Source of the DNA: Helicobacteraceae bacterium
Lineage (GTDB): Bacteria; Campylobacterota; Campylobacteria; Campylobacterales; SZUA-545
Assembly (NCBI GenBank): GCA_011390075.1
Contig: JAABTA010000048.1
Coordinates: 1 to 6,929 of the forward strand
Length of the DNA: 6,929 nucleotides
Reading direction: 5' to 3'
A program made the position numbers and the translations under genes. Under the pieces are notes generated by a model, which was not told the DNA's origin, made no database searches, and saw nothing but the letters and a program-made list of their open reading frames with translations. Positions 1-5,729 of the stretch are shown here, piece after piece. Each line of letters begins with the position of its first letter. Within the stretch, counting starts at the first letter, position 1.

Positions 1-901
1 CAGCAATAAAAATATTGCTATCTTCAATCTGCATTGTCTCTTGATGAAAGCTAGGCATACCTTTTTTATCAAGATCTATTCCAATATTTTCCAATCCAAG
101 ATCTTTAATATTGGGAGAGCGCCCCAAACTAGCCACAACCATATCTACCTCTGCTGTTTGAGCACCACTTTTTAAAAGCAATCTATCGCCCTTAGGTTCA
201 ATCTCTCCGTGTTCGCCTAGCCAGAGCTCAAACTCATTTTCAAATGCTTTTAAAGCGCTCTTATTAACAACTCTATCACTCAGCCCACCAATAAGATCTT
301 TTGAGTGAATGCCTATCACTTTAATTCCAAGCCTAGAAAGGGCTTGCCCAATCTCTAAACCAATAGGCCCAAGCCCTACTACACCAATCGTTTTAGGAAG
401 GGTAGTTTGCTCAAAAAGCTCATCTGTTGTTAGGATCTTGTCTCTAAAATCTTCCCAAGGTTTTGGAACAACAGGAGTAGTGCCTGTGGCAATAATAATT
501 TTTTTTGCTTCTACTGTTTCCCCATTTACCTCTAGAGTATTTGTAGTAATAAATTTTGCTTTGCCTTCAATATTTTTGTCCCCTAAAGGCTTGACGCCAC
601 CTTGAATGTTTTCAGCAACAAATTTGTCTCTAAGTTCTCGTACTTTTTCTAGAACTTTTGCAATATCAACTTGGAGGTTTTCGCTCCCACTTATGCCGTT
701 TTCTAAAAATTGGGTACTTTCATGAAAATTTTTTGCACATTGGATCAAAACTTTTGAGGGCATACACCCAACTCTTGCACAGGTTGTGCCATACTCGCCA
801 CTATTAATCAAAACAAAGTTGTCACTCTTTTTTTTAATCTGGCTTACGGCATACAGCCCAGCAGAACCTGCGCCAATAACAGCTACATCAACTTTTCTCA
901 T
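1..901 (-). CDS. Dihydrolipoamide dehydrogenase-family flavoprotein (C-terminus beyond window)
   Basis: This is an FAD-dependent pyridine nucleotide-disulfide oxidoreductase. Family members move electrons between NAD(P)H and a dithiol through FAD and an active-site disulfide in the cytoplasm. The first 300 residues are visible. They include the FAD dinucleotide-binding motif GAGSAG (residues 10-15), the redox disulfide CARVGCMPSK with Cys41 and Cys46, the IIIATG segment (135-140), a second dinucleotide fold GLGPIG (176-181), and ASLGRSPN (257-264). The frame leaves the window at NIFIA, just where the second FAD motif (AGD) should begin. The dimerisation domain with the catalytic His-Glu pair is therefore not visible. 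ATG at 901-899 is preceded by GGAG six bases upstream, inside the acyltransferase gene, which it overlaps by 14 bases, so translation is probably coupled. The natural substrate is not clear. No pyruvate or oxoglutarate dehydrogenase E1 or E2 gene is nearby, so a true E3 role is unproven; a mercuric-reductase-like or other disulfide reductase role remains possible. Confidence 0.88.
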   Translation of the reverse strand, partial: MRKVDVAVIGAGSAGLYAVSQIKKKSDNFVLINSGEYGTTCARVGCMPSKVLIQCAKNFHESTQFLENGISGSENLQVDIAKVLEKVRELRDKFVAENIQGGVKPLGDKNIEGKAKFITTNTLEVNGETVEAKKIIIATGTTPVVPKPWEDFRDKILTTDELFEQTTLPKTIGVVGLGPIGLEIGQALSRLGIKVIGIHSKDLIGGLSDRVVNKSALKAFENEFELWLGEHGEIEPKGDRLLLKSGAQTAEVDMVVASLGRSPNIKDLGLENIGIDLDKKGMPSFHQETMQIEDSNIFIA

Positions 902-1601
902 GGTTTACTCCAAAATTATTTCTATACTCTCTATACCGTTTTACAAACAGATCTCCCATCTCTTTTTCTAGATCTTCATACCAAGGGGTATCTTTTTTGG
1001 GGGTAAAACTTTTGAGAAAATGCACCTCTAACTTCCCTGGGTGGGTCTTTATTTTTTTAGAATCAAGGATAAACTCACTGCCAACTAAAACAACAGGCTG
1101 GACTTTGAGGTTATATTTCTCTGCAATAATTTTGGCTCCAGATTTAAACTTTTTTAAACCCTCACCAAAACTTCTTGTGCCCTCTGGAAAGATCATAATC
1201 TCTCTATTATCTTCAAGGCGGTTTTTCACCTCTTTTATTAAGTGAATAATCCCTCTTTTGTCTTGTCTATCAATGGTTATCATCTTTGGAGCACTCATAA
1301 TACGACCAAAAAAAGGAATTTTTGTAATCTCTTTTTTGCCAATCCAGCATGGATTCCCATCTAACAGTGCTTCTAGGGCGATTATATCGAGCATACTTCT
1401 GTGATTAATTATATAGATCTTCGCCTCTTTATCAGCTTCTTTAAAGGTTTGAAACTCAGCCCCCATTACCGTAGTTTGCACTTTTGCCCAAACTTTTCTA
1501 ATGGCTCGATGTTTAGAGTTAAAAAGATAGAGCAAAATAACAACAATAGAGATTGAAAAAAAACCAAATCCATACACAAAAAGTCCTCGTAGTTTCTCCA
1601 T
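888..1601 (-). CDS. plsC: 1-acyl-sn-glycerol-3-phosphate acyltransferase (PlsC family)
   Basis: The product is a 237-residue membrane-bound acyltransferase of the PlsC family. It would transfer an acyl chain to lysophosphatidic acid to form phosphatidic acid, the second acylation of phospholipid synthesis, at the inner membrane. A hydrophobic segment at about residues 9-27 is the likely membrane anchor. The family's block I is present as NHRSMLD (66-72), giving the HX4D catalytic pair His67 and Asp72. Block II is around KKEITKIPFFGRIM (89-102), block III is FPEGTR (138-143) and binds the glycerol phosphate, and block IV is VQPVVLVG (167-174). Length is normal for the family. The ATG lies nine bases after the stop of the secreted-protein gene, and the ribosome-binding sequence (TAAGGG) uses that gene's TAA stop codon. 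Its own end overlaps the flavoprotein gene by 14 bases. Substrate preference cannot be read from sequence, and a lysolipid acyltransferase with another acceptor is possible. Confidence 0.9.
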   Translation of the reverse strand: MEKLRGLFVYGFGFFSISIVVILLYLFNSKHRAIRKVWAKVQTTVMGAEFQTFKEADKEAKIYIINHRSMLDIIALEALLDGNPCWIGKKEITKIPFFGRIMSAPKMITIDRQDKRGIIHLIKEVKNRLEDNREIMIFPEGTRSFGEGLKKFKSGAKIIAEKYNLKVQPVVLVGSEFILDSKKIKTHPGKLEVHFLKSFTPKKDTPWYEDLEKEMGDLFVKRYREYRNNFGVNHEKS

Positions 1602-1610
1602 TGCTAGCCC

Positions 1611-2423
1611 TTAATAAAAAATATATCCATACATAAAGAGTATCTCATTATCATAGATCTCACTCTCTAGCATTTTATAGTCTACAATTTTTTGGCTGTT
1701 TTTAGAAAACTTCTCTTTGATTGTCAAAATCTCTTGAATAAGTTCCTCCTCATTTTTGCCACTAATAACTACATTCTCTTTTGTATACTCCTTGAGATGT
1801 TTGGGAATCTCTTGTTTATAGGTTTGAAACTTCTTTTTAAAATCTTTGGCAGTTTGAGGCAGATCTTTTAAAGGAAATTTTTTGACTGACGCAATGTCAA
1901 TATCCCCCCATTTTGTTGTTTGAGGTTGACACCTTTGCGTAGGCACACTGCCAGAGATCCCACCACCTTGTTTGGTAGGACCACACCGTTTGTCGTAAAA
2001 CTCAACATTTATATGTTTTGGTGGGTTTCTCATGCTAGCAATAAATGCAGCATCCAAAAGAGCCATGATTCTCTCTCTATCCATTGGTAAGCCATTGGGA
2101 GCTATTTGCTCAGCCATTTGAAGCATTGCAAAAGCACCATCTTGTCTAATTGGACCTATAAGCTCTCGCACTCTTTCTCTGCTTAATGCTTCATTGGTTC
2201 TTGTATCGTAAAAGGCAACCTCTAGAAATTGTGGTTCAATATTCATATTGGCTGTGATAGAAGCAACAAGCAACTCCTCGATTGCCTGAGAATCTATATT
2301 TATACCATTTTTAAGAAAAATTGAAACAATATCAAAAGCGTGGGCAGGAGGTTTATTTGTTGGATTGGCAAAGGCAAAAATGGATAAAAAAATAAAAAGC
2401 AATAGAGTTCTAGTTAATTTCAT
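1611..2423 (-). CDS. Secreted protein of unknown function with internal duplication
   Basis: I do not recognise this 270-residue protein. It starts with a clear Sec signal peptide: basic MKLTR, a hydrophobic core at about residues 6-16, and an AFA cleavage site after Ala19. It should therefore be exported to the periplasm or beyond. There is no lipobox cysteine. Two stretches, residues 44-75 and 115-146, align without gaps at an offset of 71 and share 13 of 32 residues, including a VxFYDxR ending in both. Just after the second copy come a glycine-rich linker and the only two cysteines, Cys147 and Cys165, which could form a disulfide. The C-terminal third (about 180-260) is lysine- and glutamate-rich and probably helical, and the last residues are aromatic (FMYGYIFY). 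The start ATG has a modest GGAAAA upstream. A perfect extended -10 promoter lies in the gap behind cowN. The acyltransferase follows after nine bases, so the two are probably co-transcribed; this alone does not give a function. Confidence 0.85.
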   Translation of the reverse strand: MKLTRTLLLFIFLSIFAFANPTNKPPAHAFDIVSIFLKNGINIDSQAIEELLVASITANMNIEPQFLEVAFYDTRTNEALSRERVRELIGPIRQDGAFAMLQMAEQIAPNGLPMDRERIMALLDAAFIASMRNPPKHINVEFYDKRCGPTKQGGGISGSVPTQRCQPQTTKWGDIDIASVKKFPLKDLPQTAKDFKKKFQTYKQEIPKHLKEYTKENVVISGKNEEELIQEILTIKEKFSKNSQKIVDYKMLESEIYDNEILFMYGYIFY

Positions 2424-2457
2424 ATTTTTTCCAATAGTGTAGTGTTTATAAACCCCG

Positions 2458-2466
2458 ATTATATCA
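2458..2466 (-). promoter_or_regulatory. Extended -10 promoter for the secreted protein-plsC-flavoprotein unit
   Basis: Read on the minus strand the bases are TGATATAAT, a perfect match to the sigma-70 extended -10 consensus TGNTATAAT. It sits between the cowN stop codon and the next start codon. A start site about seven bases on would fall near 2451, inside the 10-base palindrome GTTTATAAAC (2444-2453). There is no good -35 box, which extended -10 promoters and Campylobacterota promoters often lack. The call is from pattern only. Confidence 0.5.
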
Positions 2467-2474
2467 GATCTCAG

Positions 2475-2789
2475 TTAACAGCACTCCTGTTCGCATTTGC
2501 TTAGTGCTCGCAGACCTGCTTCATCATCAGCCATTTCAAAAAGTTCTTCAAGATAGAACACATTTGCACAAACAAAGTACAAAATCTCCTCTTTTACATC
2601 CAGTTTAAAGTCTCTTTTGTAGTAAGCCTCTCCAATTGAAGGCGTCACCTTTTTCCAATAGAGATTGTTGCTTTCAGGGTTTTCTAGCACTCTAAACATA
2701 TTATCAAGTACCACACAGGCGTTCTCAAAGCAGTCGATGTTTTTAAAACTCTCATACCTCTCTGCTACACGAATATCATTATTGCCCAT
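2475..2789 (-). CDS. cowN: N2-fixation sustaining protein CowN
   Basis: This 104-residue cytoplasmic protein matches my recollection of the CowN family. CowN lets nitrogen-fixing bacteria keep growing on N2 when carbon monoxide is present, by protecting nitrogenase from CO inhibition. The family pattern is visible in order: RYESFKNIDC (11-20), a helix with ENA (22-24), NNLYW (41-45), the EEILYFVCANVFYLEELFE stretch (67-85), then DDEAGLRAL, and the characteristic final ECC (102-104). Length is normal for the family. ATG at 2789-2787 is preceded by AAAGGA with a seven-base spacer, a convincing ribosome-binding site. The gene lies after the katG terminator and has its own promoter candidate with an inverted repeat. 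In other diazotrophs cowN is linked to nitrogenase or CO-responsive control; here no nif gene is within reach, so nitrogenase is presumed to be elsewhere in the genome. The identification rests on recalled family motifs, not on a search. Confidence 0.85.
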   Translation of the reverse strand: MGNNDIRVAERYESFKNIDCFENACVVLDNMFRVLENPESNNLYWKKVTPSIGEAYYKRDFKLDVKEEILYFVCANVFYLEELFEMADDEAGLRALSKCEQECC

Positions 2790-2807
2790 ATTTTAGTCCT
2801 TTTTTTG

Positions 2808-2824
2808 TTTGTATTTTATACAAA
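2808..2824 (-). promoter_or_regulatory. cowN promoter -10 box within a perfect inverted repeat (operator candidate)
   Basis: The 17 bases read TTTGTAT-AAA-ATACAAA, a perfect inverted repeat with seven-base arms and a three-base centre. Inside it, minus-strand TATAAA (2820-2815) is a plausible -10 box, behind the T-rich tract CCTTTTTCTATTTTTG. The start site would be near 2808, about 20 bases before the cowN ATG. A dimeric regulator bound here would cover the -10 box and should repress. The regulator is unknown, and the repeat does not obviously match the CRP/FNR or NifA patterns I know. Promoter and operator are both inferred from sequence alone. Confidence 0.4.
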
Positions 2825-2852
2825 AATAGAAAAAGGAGTTGCTTTTATGTGC

Positions 2853-2891
2853 AAAAAAATTAAGCAATCACCGCTCTTTTGAGCGGTAATT
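2853..2891 (-). terminator. Rho-independent terminator of katG
   Basis: Directly after the katG stop codon the transcript can form an 11-base-pair stem from AATTACCGCTC and GAGCGGTGATT around an AAAA loop, with one G-U wobble. Seven base pairs of the core are perfect and GC-rich. A run of seven T follows about nine bases after the stem, at 2859-2853 on the minus strand. The plus strand has a mismatch in the stem and no T run, so the terminator acts leftward only. It separates katG from cowN. Confidence 0.75.
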
Positions 2892-5078
2892 CTATTTGAG
2901 ATCAAAGCGATCAGCATTCATCACTCTGTTCCATGCAGAGATAAAGTCTGCAATAAACTTTTTATTTGCATCTTTTTGGGCGTACACTTCTGCAATGGCG
3001 CGAAGTTGAGAGTTAGAGCCAAAAATAAGATCTGCTCGAGTGGCAGTCCACTTTGTTTTTCCAGAACTTCTATCTAAGCCCTCAAACTCCATCTCCTCTT
3101 TATCTTTGGCTTTCCAAACAGTGTCCATATCCAAAAGATTGACAAAAAAATCGTTGGTTAGGGTGCCAACTCTTTCTGTAAAGATTCCATGTTGAGTATT
3201 GTTGTAATTAGCACCTAAGGCTCGCATTCCCCCTACTAAAACTGTCATTTCAGGGGCGCTGAGATCGAGAAGTTGTGCTTTATCAACAAGCAACTCTTCA
3301 GTGGAGATAGCAAATTGAGTTTTTTGATAGTTTCTAAAGCCATCGGCAATTGGCTCAAGATAGGAGAAAGAGTCAATGTGTGTAAGCTCTTGGGTTGTAT
3401 CGACTCTTCCTGGGTAAAAAGGCACTTCTATATCAAATCCTGCCTCTTTAGCACCTTTTTCGATGGCAATAGCCCCACCTAATACAATTAAATCTGCTAA
3501 GGAAACTGTTTTGTGAAAGGAGCTTTTAATCTTTTGAAGCTTTTGAATAACTTTTTGTGTTCCACGGTTTGCTTCCCAATTTTTTTGTGGTTCTAGAGCA
3601 ATCCTAGCTCCATTTGCCCCACCTCTTTTATCGGAATTTCTAAAAGTAGATGCCGAAGCCCATGCGGTAAGAACAAGCTCAAAGACTTGTAAGTCTGATG
3701 CCAAAATTATCTCTTTAAGATCTTGGATATCTTTTTTGTCTATTAGTTCATAGTCTCTTTTTGGAATTGGATCTTGCCAAATAAGATCCTCTTTTGGAAC
3801 CTCTGGACCTAAATAGTTAGATTTTGGGCCGAGATCACGGTGAATGAGTTTGAACCACGCTCTTGCAAAAGCATCGGCAAACTCTTCTGGATTTTCATGG
3901 AATCTTTTTGATATTGGTCCATAGATAGGGTCCATACGCATTGCTAAATCTGCTGTGGTCATCATGGTTGTCACTTTTTTAGACTTATCGTGTGCCGATG
4001 GAGCTAGATGCTCCTCTTTTGGATTAATCGGCACCCACTGCCACGCACCAGCTGGACTTTTTTCTAGGTTCCATTCATATCCAAAAAGAATATCAAAATA
4101 CTCATTGTCCCACCTTGTGGGGTTGGCCGTCCAAGCGCCTTCGATACCACTTGTAATGGTGTCATTGCCTTTGCCACTTAAAAACTTGCTCAGCCAGCCA
4201 AGCCCTTGCGCAGCAAGCCCCTCTGCTTCTGGTTCGGGGCCAACACTCTCTGGATCTCCTGCGCCGTGGCATTTTCCAAAAGTGTGACCTCCTGCCACAA
4301 GGGCTACGGTCTCTTTATCTCCCATAGCCATTCGCGCAAAAGTCTCACGGATATCTTTTGCAGAAGCCAAAACATTAGGTTCGCCATCGGGTCCCTCTGG
4401 ATTGACATAGATAAGCCCCATCTGCACAGCGGCAAGCGGGTTTTCTAGATCTCTTTTTTCTGAATAACGGCTCTTTGTCTTTTCACTAGTAGCTAGCCAC
4501 TCCTCTTCGCTTCCCCAGTAGATGTCCTCTTCTGGTTCCCAGATATCCTCGCGACCTCCACCAAAACCAAATGTTTTAAGACCCATAGAGTCTAATGCAA
4601 CATTGCCAGCTAAAAGTATCAGATCTGCCCAAGAGATCTTATTGCCATATTTTTGTTTAATAGGCCAAAGAAGCCTTCTTGCCTTGTCTAAGTTTGCATT
4701 GTCTGGCCAACTATTAAGAGGTGCTAGTCGCTGATTTCCTGTAGAGGCGCCCCCTCTTCCATCTCCTGTTCTATAGGTGCCAGCACTGTGCCATGCCATA
4801 CGGATAAAGAAAGGACCATAATGTCCATAATCTGCCGGCCACCACTCTTGCGAGTCTGTCATGAGATCTAGCAAGTCCTGTTTTAGCCCTTGATAATCTA
4901 ATTCTTGAAACGCCTCTTTATAAGAAAAGCTCTCTCCTAAAGGATTGACCTTATTGGAGTGCTGAGCGAGAATTTTAAGATTCAGTTGATTGGGCCACCA
5001 ATCTTTGTTGTAAGTACCTCTATTCCCTGCTGCGGGATTTCCACCTAAACCTGTAATTGGACATTTTCCTGTTCCCAT
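2892..5078 (-). CDS. katG: Catalase-peroxidase KatG
   Basis: This is a complete 728-residue bifunctional heme enzyme that breaks down hydrogen peroxide in the cytoplasm by catalase and peroxidase reactions. The N-terminal half carries the active site: distal Arg93, Trp96 and His97 in IRMAWHSAGTYR, and proximal His265 in VAGGHTFG with Trp316 and Asp377. The Trp96-Tyr224-Met250 set forms the cross-linked adduct needed for catalase activity, and Arg414 is the mobile arginine. Ser310 corresponds to Ser315 of the Mycobacterium tuberculosis enzyme. The C-terminal half (about 435-728) is the usual heme-free duplicated domain. There is no signal peptide. ATG at 5078 has a very strong AAGGAGG eight bases upstream, and the start KCPITG is typical of the family. 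Many Campylobacterota I know rely on monofunctional KatA instead, so acquisition by transfer is possible but not shown. The gene ends at a strong terminator; upstream it lies 85 bases from the DUF4395 gene. Confidence 0.98.
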   Translation of the reverse strand: MGTGKCPITGLGGNPAAGNRGTYNKDWWPNQLNLKILAQHSNKVNPLGESFSYKEAFQELDYQGLKQDLLDLMTDSQEWWPADYGHYGPFFIRMAWHSAGTYRTGDGRGGASTGNQRLAPLNSWPDNANLDKARRLLWPIKQKYGNKISWADLILLAGNVALDSMGLKTFGFGGGREDIWEPEEDIYWGSEEEWLATSEKTKSRYSEKRDLENPLAAVQMGLIYVNPEGPDGEPNVLASAKDIRETFARMAMGDKETVALVAGGHTFGKCHGAGDPESVGPEPEAEGLAAQGLGWLSKFLSGKGNDTITSGIEGAWTANPTRWDNEYFDILFGYEWNLEKSPAGAWQWVPINPKEEHLAPSAHDKSKKVTTMMTTADLAMRMDPIYGPISKRFHENPEEFADAFARAWFKLIHRDLGPKSNYLGPEVPKEDLIWQDPIPKRDYELIDKKDIQDLKEIILASDLQVFELVLTAWASASTFRNSDKRGGANGARIALEPQKNWEANRGTQKVIQKLQKIKSSFHKTVSLADLIVLGGAIAIEKGAKEAGFDIEVPFYPGRVDTTQELTHIDSFSYLEPIADGFRNYQKTQFAISTEELLVDKAQLLDLSAPEMTVLVGGMRALGANYNNTQHGIFTERVGTLTNDFFVNLLDMDTVWKAKDKEEMEFEGLDRSSGKTKWTATRADLIFGSNSQLRAIAEVYAQKDANKKFIADFISAWNRVMNADRFDLK

Positions 5079-5086
5079 AATTGCTT

Positions 5087-5107
5087 CCTCCTTATTCTGT
5101 TCTTATA
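5087..5107 (-). promoter_or_regulatory. katG: katG promoter -10 box and ribosome-binding site
   Basis: On the minus strand TATAAG (5107-5102) follows a T8 tract, the usual look of Campylobacterota sigma-70 promoters. The near-perfect Shine-Dalgarno AAGGAGG lies at 5093-5087, eight bases before the ATG. The -10 box overlaps a small palindrome, TAGT-T-ACTA (5114-5106). The start site would leave a leader of only about 17 bases. I see no clear OxyR or PerR operator, so peroxide control is expected from the family but not visible here. Confidence 0.4.
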
Positions 5108-5163
5108 GTAACTAAAAAAAAGAGGCAATGTAAATAGTAAAAAATCCTATTTAGGCAAAATTA

Positions 5164-5697
5164 TTATCTGTCTAGACTACAAGCATCACCCATACAGTTA
5201 GGTCTCTCTTTTGGCTCTTTTAAAAGCCCAATTTTAAGAGAGTAGTGGTATAAACTGCATCCAACACACACTCCAAAAGCAGTCTCAAGATACAAAAATA
5301 AAAAACAGATCACACACAAAATGCAGACACTATTAAAATAGCTAGGATCTTGAAGTAAAAATAGAGAGAGAATAAAAATAACAGTGGTAAGCACAAGCCC
5401 CAAACTCCAAGCAAACTGTTTTTGAATAGCTCCAATATACAGAGGAGATTGATCCTCTATAAACCCCTTTGCAATTAAAACAGAGGGAGCATATTTTGGA
5501 TTGATCACTAACCCAATCAAAAAATTTACAATCAACATAGCTGATAGATAAGGAAGGACCTCATAGTTTCTCAAAACAAACCCATTAACAATGGCAAAAA
5601 TCCCCACAAGCATCATCACCCCAGCACTTCCGCGCATCACTCGCTCATCTACAACCTTGTAGCCTTTTCCCTCTATATATTCACCAAAAGTAAAAAT
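5164..5697 (-). CDS. DUF4395 family membrane protein, probable ATT start
   Basis: The product is an integral membrane protein of the DUF4395 family, function unknown. Hydrophobic segments fit four membrane helices. The family signature ETAFGVCVGCSLY (138-150 from the ATT start) ends the fourth, with a CVGC pair (144-147) and other cysteines in CILCVIC (125-131) and near the tail (Cys168, Cys173). The first canonical in-frame start is GTG at 5640, giving 158 residues, but it has no good ribosome-binding site. The frame stays open upstream and encodes TFGEYIEGKGYKVVDER, which matches the FGE-x-GY-x-NER N-terminus I recall for family members. A perfect AAGGAG (5709-5704) lies six bases before ATT at 5697, so I place the start there, giving 177 residues. 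Tandem TAATAA stops end the gene. It begins 32 bases after the kinase gene, so the two are likely co-transcribed. The membrane cysteines hint at thiol or redox chemistry, but this is inference. Confidence 0.85.
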   Translation of the reverse strand: MFTFGEYIEGKGYKVVDERVMRGSAGVMMLVGIFAIVNGFVLRNYEVLPYLSAMLIVNFLIGLVINPKYAPSVLIAKGFIEDQSPLYIGAIQKQFAWSLGLVLTTVIFILSLFLLQDPSYFNSVCILCVICFLFLYLETAFGVCVGCSLYHYSLKIGLLKEPKERPNCMGDACSLDR

Positions 5698-5703
5698 GGT
5701 TTG

Positions 5704-5709
5704 CTCCTT
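5704..5709 (-). promoter_or_regulatory. Ribosome-binding site deciding the DUF4395 start
   Basis: AAGGAG on the minus strand is a full Shine-Dalgarno core. The codon at ideal distance (six-base spacer CAAACC) is ATT at 5697-5695. No ATG, GTG or TTG occurs in that frame between the upstream TGA stop and GTG 5640, which is 64 bases away. The site therefore supports initiation at ATT, or marks a start codon recently changed by one base. Confidence 0.6.
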
Positions 5710-5729
5710 GTCATCTCTAAATCATTGTG

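Noticed and set aside
309..605. Plus-strand 98-residue open frame opposite the flavoprotein gene
   Set aside because: It lies fully antisense to a well-supported family member and has no independent support.
1611..1650. Outer-membrane-protein C-terminal signal (final aromatic residues) in the secreted protein
   Set aside because: The ending is aromatic, but the protein shows no run of amphipathic beta strands, so a beta-barrel is not supported.
2840..2860. Sigma-54-like promoter upstream of cowN (TTTGCACATAAAAGCA on the minus strand)
   Set aside because: It resembles the TGGCAC-N5-TTGC pattern and would suit a nitrogen-fixation gene, but the GC of the -12 element is one base too close and the -24 GG is TG. 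It also overlaps the katG terminator T run.
3955..4448. Plus-strand open frames opposite katG
   Set aside because: They are shadows of the strongly conserved katG coding sequence, with no ribosome-binding sites and no recognisable protein features.
5139..5155. Terminator after the DUF4395 gene (CCTAAATAGG then T6)
   Set aside because: The stem is three or four base pairs with a two- to four-base loop, too weak to call a terminator. Read-through into katG is possible.
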